Shown here: piece by piece, positions 1 through 5,189 of the stretch
How the letters are laid out: each line of letters begins with the position of its first letter
How positions within the stretch are numbered: position 1 is the first letter of the stretch
Assembly: GCA_015488075.1 (NCBI GenBank)
Contig: WFOM01000215.1
Span: 1-5,189, forward strand
Direction: 5' to 3'
DNA: 5,189 bases
Origin: Helicobacteraceae bacterium
GTDB lineage: Bacteria > Campylobacterota > Campylobacteria > Campylobacterales > Sulfurimonadaceae
Translations under genes and position numbers: made by a program
The notes under the pieces: model-generated
What the model was told of the DNA's origin: nothing
Database searches by the model: none
Seen by the model: only the letters and a program-made list of their open reading frames with translations

Positions 1-2
1 TA

Positions 3-11
3 ATTATAGCA
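3..11 (-). promoter_or_regulatory. Possible leftward extended -10 promoter element
   Basis: Read on the - strand this is TGCTATAAT, a full match to the extended -10 consensus TGnTATAAT. No good -35 hexamer lies 16 to 18 bases upstream of it, which is acceptable for an extended -10 promoter and common in Campylobacterota. If it is active, the transcript would start just outside the left edge and serve a gene divergent from groES that is not in this window. In AT-rich DNA such a match can arise by chance, so this is tentative. Confidence 0.35.
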
Positions 12-20
12 TACCTTTAG

Positions 21-61
21 TAAACTTAATAAACTTTAAGAAAAATCTTTAAGAAAGTTTA
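21..61. repeat. Short repeat cluster upstream of the groES promoter
   Basis: The heptamer TAAACTT occurs at 21-27 and 30-36 and in inverted form (AAGTTTA) at 55-61. TAAACTTT (30-37) and AAAGTTTA (54-61) form a perfect 8-base inverted repeat with 16 bases between the arms. Overlapping this, the decamer CTTTAAGAAA is repeated directly at 34-43 and 47-56, a 13-base period. The cluster lies about 20 bases upstream of the groES -35 element and between it and a possible divergent promoter. That is a suitable place for an activator or repressor site, but the binding protein is unknown and low-complexity AT-rich DNA is an alternative explanation. Confidence 0.45.
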
Positions 62-80
62 GTGTAAATGACTAAAGTTC

Positions 81-109
81 TTGACAAATAAATAAAAATG
101 TTGTAAAAT
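81..109 (+). promoter_or_regulatory. groESL promoter, sigma70 type
   Basis: A perfect -35 hexamer TTGACA (81-86) is followed after exactly 17 bases by TAAAAT (104-109), five of six matches to the -10 consensus. Transcription should begin near 116, giving a leader of about 47 bases before the groES start. A consensus -35 is uncommon in Campylobacterota, where promoters often rely on the -10 and upstream T tracts, so this suggests a strong promoter. No TTAGCACTC/GAGTGCTAA (CIRCE) repeat for HrcA is visible here, and I see no clear HspR-type (HAIR) repeat. Confidence 0.7.
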
Positions 110-150
110 TCTACCCGTAAAAATTGAGTTAAACAATGTAAAGCAATTTT

Positions 151-171
151 AAGGAGGTTCAAATGAACTTT
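151..171 (+). promoter_or_regulatory. groES ribosome binding site within a possible hairpin
   Basis: AAGGAGG (151-157) is a near-perfect Shine-Dalgarno sequence five bases before the groES ATG, and it fixes that start. GTTC (157-160) is complementary to GAAC (165-168), leaving a four-base loop that holds most of the start codon. The stem extends outward with A155-T170 and G-T wobbles at 156/169 and 154/171. It therefore pairs the end of the Shine-Dalgarno with codons 1 to 3. Such a weak hairpin could limit translation at low temperature and melt on heating, as in RNA thermometers, but nothing here proves that it forms. Confidence 0.35.
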
Positions 172-423
172 AAACCACTGGGTGAAAGAGTATTGGTTGA
201 AAGAGTAGAAGAAACAAATACAACAGCAAGCGGTATAATCATACCGGACAATGCAAAAGAAAAGCCTTCACAAGGTAAAGTTTTGGCTGTAGGAAAAGAT
301 GTTGAAGATGTAAAAGAAGGAGATACGGTAGTTTTTGGAAAATACAGCGGAAACGAACTTACTTTGGACGGTAAAGAGTATCTTGTTTTGGAAGTATCTG
401 ATATATTGGGTATAGTTGGATAA
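163..423 (+). CDS. groES: Co-chaperonin GroES (Hsp10)
   Basis: This is the 10-kDa co-chaperonin. It forms a seven-membered ring that caps GroEL and closes the folding chamber in the cytoplasm in an ATP-dependent cycle. The product is 86 residues, at the short end of the usual 86 to 97. It starts [12 protein letters not shown], which matches the family's N-terminal strand. The mobile loop spans about residues 16-35 and carries the hydrophobic triplet III at 25-27, the position of the GroEL-binding IVL in Escherichia coli GroES. Later strands (GKVLAVG at 38-44, [12 protein letters not shown] at 52-63, and [12 protein letters not shown] at 73-84) are also typical. The ATG is preceded by AAGGAGG at five bases. 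groEL follows after 38 bases, so the two are cotranscribed from the promoter at 81-109. The identification is essentially certain. Confidence 0.98.
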   Translation: MNFKPLGERVLVERVEETNTTASGIIIPDNAKEKPSQGKVLAVGKDVEDVKEGDTVVFGKYSGNELTLDGKEYLVLEVSDILGIVG

Positions 424-461
424 TTCAAATAATTATTAAAAATTTTTAAAAAGGAGTGAAA

Positions 462-2093
462 ATGGCAGCAAAAGAGATAGTTTTTTCAGATGAAACAAGA
501 AACAAACTTGCAAAAGGTGTTGAAAAGTTGGCAAATGCCGTAAAAGTTACAATGGGTCCAAGAGGTAGAAATGTTCTTATACAAAAAAGTTACGGAAGTC
601 CTGTTATAACAAAAGACGGTGTTTCAGTTGCAAGAGAAGTAGAACTTAAAGACAAGCTTGAAGATATGGGAGCTCAGCTTGTAAAAGAGGTTGCAAGCAA
701 AACTGCAGATGAAGCAGGTGACGGAACAACTACTGCAACAGTTTTGGCTTACTCTATCTTCAAAGAAGGTCTAAAAACTATTACAGCAGGTGCAAACCCT
801 ATAGAAGTTAAAAGAGGTATGGACAAAGCCTGTGAAGCTATCTTGGAAAATCTTAAAGCCGGTTCAAAAACCATCAAAGACAAAAACGAGATAGCACAGG
901 TTGCAACTATATCTGCAAACAGTGATGAAGCCATAGGTAACATGATAGCAGAAGCTATGGACAAAGTAGGACAAGACGGTGTTATAACTGTTGAGGAAGC
1001 CAAAGGGATAAACGACGAACTTGATGTAGTTGAAGGTATGCAGTTTGACAGAGGTTACCTAAGCCCATACTTTATAACAAACACAGACAAAATGACAGCT
1101 GAGATAGAAAATCCATACATCCTTTTAACAGACAAAAAAGTAACAAACCTTAAAGATTTGCTTCCTGTTCTTGAGCAGATACAACAAAGTGGAAGACCTA
1201 TGGTGATCATCGCTGAAGATGTAGAGGGTGAAGCACTTTCAACACTTGTTGTAAACAAACTAAGAGGTGTATTGAATGTTTCAGCAGTAAAAGCTCCTGG
1301 ATTTGGTGACAGAAGAAAAGAGATGTTAAAAGATATAGCCATACTTACAGGCGGAACTGTTATAAGTGAAGAAACAGGACATACACTTGATGGAACAAGA
1401 CTTGAGCATCTTGGTCAAGCCGGCAGAATAGTTATGGACAAAGACAACACTACCATAGTCGACGGTAAAGGTGACAAAGCTGCCGTTGAAGCAAGAATAA
1501 AAGAGATAAAAGCTCAAATAGAAACAACAACTAGCGAATATGACAAAGAAAAACTTCAAGAAAGACTTGCTAAACTAAGCGGTGGTGTAGCAGTTATAAA
1601 AGTTGGTGCAGCAACTGAAACTGAAATGAAAGAGAAAAAAGACAGAGTTGATGATGCACTAAGTGCTACAAAAGCTGCTGTTGAAGAAGGTATAGTCATA
1701 GGCGGTGGTGCGGCACTTGTTAGAGCTGCTTCAAAAGTAAAACTTGAACTTGAAGGTGACCAAAAAATAGGTGCTGACATCATACTAAAAGCTGTAAAAG
1801 CTCCTATGAAACAAATAGCTGAAAATGCGGGATACGATGCAGGTGTCGTAGTAAACGGTGTTGAAAGTGCAGACAAAGACACTATAGGATTTGATGCTGC
1901 AAAAGGTGACTATGTAGATATGTTTGAAGCTGGAATAATCGATCCACTAAAAGTTGAAAGAGTAGCACTTACAAATGCAACTTCAGCTGCAAGTATGCTT
2001 CTAACTACTGAAGCAGCAGTATTTGAGATACCTGAAGATAAACCTGCAGCTGCTCCTGCAGCTCCAGATATGGGTGGTATGGGGATGATGTAA
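462..2093 (+). CDS. groEL: Chaperonin GroEL (Hsp60)
   Basis: This is the 60-kDa chaperonin, which assembles as a double ring of fourteen subunits and folds client proteins in the cytoplasm with GroES and ATP. The product is 543 residues, normal for the family. The equatorial ATP site is intact: GDGTTT with D87, and the catalytic D398 in RVDDAL, both at their Escherichia coli positions. The chaperonin signature [12 protein letters not shown] lies at 405-416. The apical domain covers roughly residues 190-375. The C-terminus is a Pro-Ala linker followed by a Gly-Met tail (MGGMGMM), the usual flexible tail of the chamber floor. I start at the ATG at 462 because AAGGAG (451-456) sits five bases before it. 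An in-frame GTG at 456 would lie inside that ribosome binding site and add only two residues. The gene ends in a stem-loop that overlaps its last codons. Confidence 0.98.
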   Translation: MAAKEIVFSDETRNKLAKGVEKLANAVKVTMGPRGRNVLIQKSYGSPVITKDGVSVAREVELKDKLEDMGAQLVKEVASKTADEAGDGTTTATVLAYSIFKEGLKTITAGANPIEVKRGMDKACEAILENLKAGSKTIKDKNEIAQVATISANSDEAIGNMIAEAMDKVGQDGVITVEEAKGINDELDVVEGMQFDRGYLSPYFITNTDKMTAEIENPYILLTDKKVTNLKDLLPVLEQIQQSGRPMVIIAEDVEGEALSTLVVNKLRGVLNVSAVKAPGFGDRRKEMLKDIAILTGGTVISEETGHTLDGTRLEHLGQAGRIVMDKDNTTIVDGKGDKAAVEARIKEIKAQIETTTSEYDKEKLQERLAKLSGGVAVIKVGAATETEMKEKKDRVDDALSATKAAVEEGIVIGGGAALVRAASKVKLELEGDQKIGADIILKAVKAPMKQIAENAGYDAGVVVNGVESADKDTIGFDAAKGDYVDMFEAGIIDPLKVERVALTNATSAASMLLTTEAAVFEIPEDKPAAAPAAPDMGGMGMM

Positions 2094-2107
2094 TCCCTAA
2101 CCCACCT
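2072..2107 (+). terminator. groEL terminator hairpin overlapping the stop codon
   Basis: An inner stem pairs TGGGGAT (2080-2086) with ATCCCTA (2093-2099), with one G-T wobble, around the six-base loop GATGTA. After a two-by-two mismatch (2078-2079 against 2100-2101), GGTGG (2073-2077) pairs with CCACC (2102-2106), and a G-T wobble can close it at 2072/2107. The sequence that follows, TTATATATCTT, is T-rich but not a clean T tract, so termination may be partial. The left arm is groEL coding sequence for residues 538 to 542 and the right arm begins inside the stop codon. The element fills the short gap before the convergent flavoprotein gene. No T tract follows in the leftward direction, so it should act mainly on the + strand. 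Confidence 0.6.
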
Positions 2108-2670
2108 TATATATCTTCAAGTCTGGCATAATTTTTTCCAACCCTTGCAATATTTCCTAACTTAAAATTAAAGCTTTCATCAACAATCCCATCTTTAAAA
2201 TACTGATGTTTTACTTCAAGCAAAACAGGAACAGTTTTACCTCCCAAATCAAGCTCATCAAAAAACTCACAAAACATTGCACTTTCAACATCTGCTATAA
2301 CAGATGGAAAATCATCTAAAACTTTTTTGGTAACTATGCCGAACTTCTTTGCCTCGCCCTCCTCTTTTGGCAGTGACAAAGCGGTTTTGTTCATATCTTC
2401 AAGATGCTCCTCATCAACAAAACAAATAGTGGCTTTTTTTGTTTTTCTGATGTTAAACAGTGTATCTTTTGGTGTTCCATCCTCTTTATGCCCGATTGAG
2501 ACTATAACTACAGGAGGTTTTGATGAAAGAGGTATAAAGTATGAAAACGGAGCAATGTTTATTATACCATCATCTTCTGTGATTATCCATGCTATAGGTC
2601 TTGGAACGACACTGTTACTCATAAGCTTGTATATATCTGTTGAATTTAAATCGCTATAATCTACTCTCAT
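2107..2670 (-). CDS. Flavin reductase-like FMN-binding protein
   Basis: This is a 187-residue cytoplasmic protein of the flavin reductase-like family (split-barrel fold, the DIM6/NTAB group of flavoprotein oxygenases and NAD(P)H:flavin oxidoreductases). The family signatures are visible in order: RPIAW at 24-28, NIAPFSYF at 38-45, the PP pair at 52-53, KDTLFNI at 68-74, and a C-terminal GNIARVGKNYARL segment. These belong to the flavin-binding and dimer core. Members bind FMN and reduce flavin or act on varied substrates, so the substrate here cannot be named. The ATG at 2670 is chosen because GGAG (2677-2680 on the - strand) lies six bases before it. A TTG at 2682 would add four residues but overlaps that site. 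It converges on groEL with 13 bases between stop codons and is divergent from the small membrane gene. Confidence 0.88.
   Translation of the reverse strand: MRVDYSDLNSTDIYKLMSNSVVPRPIAWIITEDDGIINIAPFSYFIPLSSKPPVVIVSIGHKEDGTPKDTLFNIRKTKKATICFVDEEHLEDMNKTALSLPKEEGEAKKFGIVTKKVLDDFPSVIADVESAMFCEFFDELDLGGKTVPVLLEVKHQYFKDGIVDESFNFKLGNIARVGKNYARLEDI
2655..2660 (+). promoter_or_regulatory. Probable -10 element for the small membrane protein gene
   Basis: TATAAT is a perfect -10 hexamer, placed so that transcription would start near 2667 and give a leader of about 25 bases before the start codon at 2692. There is no recognisable -35 at 16 to 18 bases; the upstream sequence is only AT-rich, as is usual in Campylobacterota. 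The element lies inside the first codons of the divergent flavoprotein gene, as it must given the 21-base gap between the two start codons. Confidence 0.5.
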
Positions 2671-2691
2671 AATACTCTCCAAAGGTAAGAT

Positions 2692-2931
2692 ATGTCTAAC
2701 AATCCGTTTGAAAACGGTTTTGCCAAAAAATTTGCTGTTTATTTTGTAGCACTTTTGGTTTTTACACTTATGTTTTTTATTTTAACAAAGATATACTACA
2801 AGCCCAAAAAAGTTTTAAAAAAAGAGGCAAAAAAACTTGAAAAACCAAATCTTCACAAACTTGTAAACCAAGGAAACCAAATCCCAAAAAAACAAAAACC
2901 TTCCAAAAAATTTGAACTTCTAAATCAATAA
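2692..2931 (+). CDS. Small basic single-pass membrane protein, unknown function
   Basis: I do not recognise this 79-residue protein. Residues 1-11 form a short polar N-terminus (MSNNPFENGFA). A hydrophobic segment at about 14-34, rich in Phe, Leu and Val, is a good single transmembrane helix. The rest (about 35-79) is strongly basic and hydrophilic, with repeated Lys-Lys pairs and no cysteines or catalytic motif. The positive tail suggests by the positive-inside rule that the C-terminus stays in the cytoplasm, where it might contact nucleic acid, lipid head groups or a partner protein; this is inference. AAAGG at 2681-2685 lies six bases before the ATG, supporting translation. Its start faces the flavoprotein start at 21 bases, and its stop overlaps the permease stop by 7 bases. 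The A6 to A7 runs in the Lys-rich part reflect AAA codon preference. Confidence 0.75.
   Translation: MSNNPFENGFAKKFAVYFVALLVFTLMFFILTKIYYKPKKVLKKEAKKLEKPNLHKLVNQGNQIPKKQKPSKKFELLNQ
2701..2720. repeat. Inverted repeat near the divergent start region, possible operator
   Basis: CCGTTT (2704-2709) and AAACGG (2712-2717) form a perfect 6-base inverted repeat with two bases between the arms. One mismatch further out, AA (2701-2702) pairs with TT (2719-2720). It covers codons 4 to 10 of the small membrane protein gene and lies about 30 bases upstream of the flavoprotein start codon. It could be an operator for the leftward promoter or a small hairpin early in the rightward transcript. The GC-containing arms stand out from AT-rich surroundings, but the repeat is short and inside coding sequence. 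Confidence 0.35.
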
Positions 2932-4208
2932 CCTCTTTTAAATATATGTCCTCTTACATATACACCGTAAATGTATTCAAACAAAACAGAAAAAACCACA
3001 AACCCCAAAAACACATATATAGCCACCGGATTTGTCTTGTATGTATGATACAAAAGCATAACAAGTGCCGCAAAAGAAGACAAAACAGCCAAAACAATCA
3101 CAAAGCCGTTTGCACCGCTTTTTTCTCTTAGCTTGTATGCAGAAATATTTACAACAAAAAATATAAGCAAAAATCCTGCACTACCTATGATGGCTATATC
3201 ATCAAGGTTAATGCTGTTTGCAAGCAAAAGCCCCAACAGAGTGCTTATAACAATCCCCATAAGAGGTGTTTCACCTTTTTGCATGGCAAGCAGTTTTGGC
3301 AATTTTCCCTCTTTTGCTATATAGTAACTGAGTCTTGAGTTTGAAAATATGGTTGCATTTATAGCCGAAAGTGTTGCCAGCATGGCAGAAACCGAAACCA
3401 AAACAAACCCGAACTCTCCCAAAGTCGGCTTTGCCGCAACAGCCAAAGCATAGTCTTTTGCCTCTTTAAGTGTTGCCTCATCAACATTGCCAACCGTAAC
3501 CACAGCTATAAGCATATATAAAACAACAACCGATACAACAGATATGTAAAAAGCTTTTGGAAGGTTCTTTTTTGGTTCTGTTATCTCTTCAGCAGAGTTT
3601 GAGATAAGCTCAAATCCCTCATAAGCCACAAATATAATCATACCCGCAACTATAACAGAAGAGATACTCTCATAGTTTTTTGGCAAAAGTCGCTCAAAAT
3701 CAACACTCATAAACCCTGCAACTACTATAACAAGAAGCAAAACAAGTTTTGTAACCACAAAAAAAGTTTCACTTTTGCTTACAAAAGAACTGCTTACATA
3801 GTTTATAACTGCCGGCAAAATGATAGCCAAAGATATAAGTGTGTGATGCAAAAGCCAGCTTTTGTTTGAAAAGAGTATCTGGCTGTAATATGCAAATGCC
3901 GTTGCATACAGCGATATGGTTACTATATAACTCAAAAAGAGCATAAGATTAACAGAACCAGAGAGGAGATTATGCCTAAAAGCATTGTCTATAAAAGTTA
4001 CAGTCCCTCCACGGCTTATATATGTAGTTGAAAGTTTGGCATAGGAGTATGCTGTTAAAAAAGCCACTACCCCAGCATAGAAAAAAGCTATATATGTAGC
4101 ACCTTTTGCAAGACTGACCGCCTCACCAAGCACTGCAAATATACCGCCGCCTACCATACCGCCTATACCGATTGAAACAGCACCAAGTAAGCTAATCGAT
4201 TTTTTCAC
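2925..4208 (-). CDS. APC-family amino acid permease
   Basis: This is an inner-membrane secondary transporter of the amino acid-polyamine-organocation (APC) superfamily. The product is 427 residues with about twelve hydrophobic segments (near 7-30, 38-58, 86-110, 122-140, 149-167, 183-201, 219-240, 266-288, 315-331, 337-357, 367-387, 394-416). Helix 1 has the glycine-rich break GIGGMVGGGIF (14-24), where this family binds substrate. The family signature YEGFELISNSAEEITEPKKNLP lies at about 196-217, and the helix 8 motif INATIFSNSRLSYYIAKEGKLP at 283-304. The substrate cannot be told from sequence. I start at GTG 4208, with AGGA seven bases upstream (4216-4219), because this places MKKSISLLGAVSIGIGG at the N-terminus, as in homologues. 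The in-frame ATG at 4286 would add 26 unrelated residues and overlap the HAD gene. Its stop overlaps that of the small membrane protein gene. Confidence 0.9.
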   Translation of the reverse strand: MKKSISLLGAVSIGIGGMVGGGIFAVLGEAVSLAKGATYIAFFYAGVVAFLTAYSYAKLSTTYISRGGTVTFIDNAFRHNLLSGSVNLMLFLSYIVTISLYATAFAYYSQILFSNKSWLLHHTLISLAIILPAVINYVSSSFVSKSETFFVVTKLVLLLVIVVAGFMSVDFERLLPKNYESISSVIVAGMIIFVAYEGFELISNSAEEITEPKKNLPKAFYISVVSVVVLYMLIAVVTVGNVDEATLKEAKDYALAVAAKPTLGEFGFVLVSVSAMLATLSAINATIFSNSRLSYYIAKEGKLPKLLAMQKGETPLMGIVISTLLGLLLANSINLDDIAIIGSAGFLLIFFVVNISAYKLREKSGANGFVIVLAVLSSFAALVMLLYHTYKTNPVAIYVFLGFVVFSVLFEYIYGVYVRGHIFKRGY

Positions 4209-4235
4209 TGTAAAATCCTGTTTCTTTTTTGTAAA

Positions 4236-4264
4236 TATAATACAATTATCGTTAAAAATACCAA
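4236..4264. promoter_or_regulatory. Overlapping divergent promoters for permease and HAD gene
   Basis: On the + strand TATAAT (4236-4241) is a perfect -10 for the HAD gene, with a T-rich stretch but no -35 upstream; the transcript would start near 4248. On the - strand TATTAT (4242 down to 4237) is a five-of-six -10 for the permease. TTGGTA (4264 down to 4259) lies 16 bases upstream of it as a four-of-six -35, and the transcript would start near 4230. The two -10 elements share five base pairs. The same DNA could therefore open for transcription in either direction, giving leaders of about 20 to 28 bases each way. Confidence 0.5.
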
Positions 4265-4275
4265 AAGGCCAAAAT

Positions 4276-5166
4276 ATGCAAAACATTATAGCAGTAATTT
4301 TTGATTTTGATATAACACTAAGCCCCTATTTTCAACAAGAAGCTATCTTTAAAAGATGGGGTATAAATGCTGATGATTTTTGGACAGAATCAAGTAAGCT
4401 AATGGAACATGGATACGATATGGAGCATGCATACCTAAGAAATCTTATAGATTACAACAGAAAAGATGAAAAATTTGCACTAAACAATGAGCTTTTATAC
4501 CAACTTGGAAAAGAGATAGATTTGTATGAGGGTTTGAGCAAAAAAGATGGTCAAAAATCTATCTTTGATGATTTGGCAGAGATAGCCAGAAAAAACTCAA
4601 CAGACGATATAGATATAAAATTAGAATTTTACTGCATAAGCGGCGGTATAAAAGAGATGATATACGGAGCACTAAAAGCACACAACCTTAACTTTAAAGA
4701 GGTTTTTGCCTGCAGTTTGGACGAAGATGAAAGCGGAAAACTCGGATATATAAAAGAGACTGTAGGACATACCATAAAAACACAAAAACTTTATATGATA
4801 GCAAAAGGTGTAAGCCCAAAAAGGGGAGATGACCCGTCAAAAGTAAATGAAAAGATGGATAGCTTTAGGATACCGTTTGAAAATATGATATTTTTAGGTG
4901 ACGGGCAAACAGATATACCGGCTTTTTCTATGTTAAAAAGCAACGGAGGAAGAACCATAGCTGTTTACAGAGAAGAAATAAAGTCTGATGGAAGCATAGA
5001 TGAAGACAAAACACTCAAATCTTACCAAAAAGGTTATGAACTTGCTATAAAAGCCGGAAGAGCTGAACAACTACTGCCTGCTGACTACTCAGATGGCAAA
5101 CCACTTAAGATGGCACTGCTTGGCTATGTTGATGAGATAGCTAAAAAAATATCAAGGAAAAAATAA
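4276..5166 (+). CDS. HAD-family hydrolase, probable phosphatase
   Basis: This is a 296-residue soluble protein of the haloacid dehalogenase superfamily, which hydrolyses phosphate esters through an aspartyl-phosphate intermediate with magnesium. All four motifs can be seen. Motif I is FDFDITLS with nucleophile D10, acid/base D12 and T14. Motif II is the Ser of CISGG (S122). The likely motif III Lys is K168 in TIKTQ. Motif IV is FLGDGQTD with D209 and D213. The long stretch between motifs I and II (about 15-115) is a C1-type cap, as in phosphoserine phosphatase-like members, and would set specificity. The substrate is unknown. AAAAGG (4263-4268) lies seven bases before the ATG. It shares a divergent promoter region with the permease, and its stop overlaps the next start codon, suggesting an operon with that gene. 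Confidence 0.85.
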   Translation: MQNIIAVIFDFDITLSPYFQQEAIFKRWGINADDFWTESSKLMEHGYDMEHAYLRNLIDYNRKDEKFALNNELLYQLGKEIDLYEGLSKKDGQKSIFDDLAEIARKNSTDDIDIKLEFYCISGGIKEMIYGALKAHNLNFKEVFACSLDEDESGKLGYIKETVGHTIKTQKLYMIAKGVSPKRGDDPSKVNEKMDSFRIPFENMIFLGDGQTDIPAFSMLKSNGGRTIAVYREEIKSDGSIDEDKTLKSYQKGYELAIKAGRAEQLLPADYSDGKPLKMALLGYVDEIAKKISRKK

Positions 5167-5189
5167 TGTCAAAAGCTAAAGATTATGAA
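5166..5189 (+). CDS. Start of a downstream gene, cut by the window edge
   Basis: An ATG overlaps the last base of the HAD stop codon (TAATG) and opens a frame reading MSKAKDYE to the window end. AAGGA (5154-5158), inside the end of the HAD gene, lies seven bases before it and is a good ribosome binding site. The overlap points to translational coupling and cotranscription with the HAD gene. Eight residues are too few to name a product. Confidence 0.6.

Noticed and set aside
159..428. Open frame on the - strand antisense to groES
   Set aside because: It mirrors the highly conserved groES frame, has no ribosome binding site evidence, and its product resembles no protein.
436..449. AT-only 14-base palindrome between groES and groEL
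   Set aside because: A run of T, A and T in AT-rich spacer DNA makes such palindromes by chance, and the stem would be too weak to act as a terminator.
456..461. GTG start for groEL two codons upstream of the ATG
   Set aside because: It lies within the AAGGAG ribosome binding site; the ATG at 462 has ideal spacing and gives the standard MAAKE-type start.
749..1882. Four open frames on the - strand inside groEL (749-1003, 1055-1342, 1326-1559, 1556-1882)
   Set aside because: They are shadow frames of a complete, well-conserved groEL; their Ser-, Phe- and Thr-rich products are typical of antisense reading.
2041..2066. CCTGCAGCT direct repeats near the end of groEL
   Set aside because: They simply encode the Pro-Ala linker before the Gly-Met tail; no independent element is needed.
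2327..2659. 110-codon open frame on the + strand antisense to the flavoprotein gene
   Set aside because: The opposite strand encodes recognisable family motifs throughout; this frame has none.
2946..3324. Two short + strand frames inside the permease gene (2946-3131, 3133-3324)
   Set aside because: They are antisense to a complete membrane transporter and lack convincing ribosome binding sites or protein-like composition.
4209..4286. 26-residue N-terminal extension of the permease from ATG 4286
   Set aside because: It would overlap the HAD gene start, cross the probable promoter region, and add residues foreign to APC permeases; GTG 4208 has a good ribosome binding site.
1..5189. CRISPR array, insertion sequence, tRNA or rRNA
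   Set aside because: No regularly spaced repeats, transposase-like frame, terminal repeats or cloverleaf-type sequence were found on reading both strands.

Overview
The window looks like ordinary chromosomal sequence from a member of the Campylobacterota (formerly Epsilonproteobacteria). The evidence is AT-rich DNA, very heavy use of ATA for isoleucine and AAA for lysine, tight gene packing, strong AAGGAG-type ribosome binding sites, and the sequence style of GroES (MNFKPLGER start) and GroEL ([17 protein letters not shown] segment). The genus cannot be fixed from this window alone.

Left part (1-2107): about 160 bases of regulatory DNA lead into the groES-groEL chaperonin operon on the + strand. 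The leader holds a consensus sigma70-type promoter, a cluster of short repeats upstream of it, and a possible leftward promoter for a gene outside the window. No CIRCE (HrcA-type) inverted repeat is visible. A hairpin can be drawn across the groES ribosome binding site and start codon. groEL ends in a strong stem-loop whose left arm is the coding sequence of the Gly-Met tail, so terminator and gene overlap.

Middle part (2107-2931): a flavin-reductase-like FMN-binding protein on the - strand converges on groEL. It is divergent from a small, basic, single-membrane-segment protein of unknown function on the + strand. Only 21 bases separate the two start codons, so each promoter must reach into the other gene.

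Right part (2925-5189): a 12-segment APC-family amino acid permease on the - strand overlaps the end of the small gene by 7 bases. It is divergent from a HAD-family phosphatase on the + strand. The permease and HAD genes share a 67-base spacer with near-superimposed -10 elements on both strands. The HAD gene runs into a following gene through a TAATG stop/start overlap; only eight codons of that gene are in the window.

The chaperonin operon is a self-contained heat-shock unit. The other genes are small housekeeping or accessory units with no visible shared pathway. I see no mobile element, CRISPR array, tRNA or rRNA, and nothing that amounts to a new multi-gene system. The points worth a second look are regulatory: the terminator inside groEL, the groES start hairpin, the upstream repeats, and the two compact divergent promoter regions.
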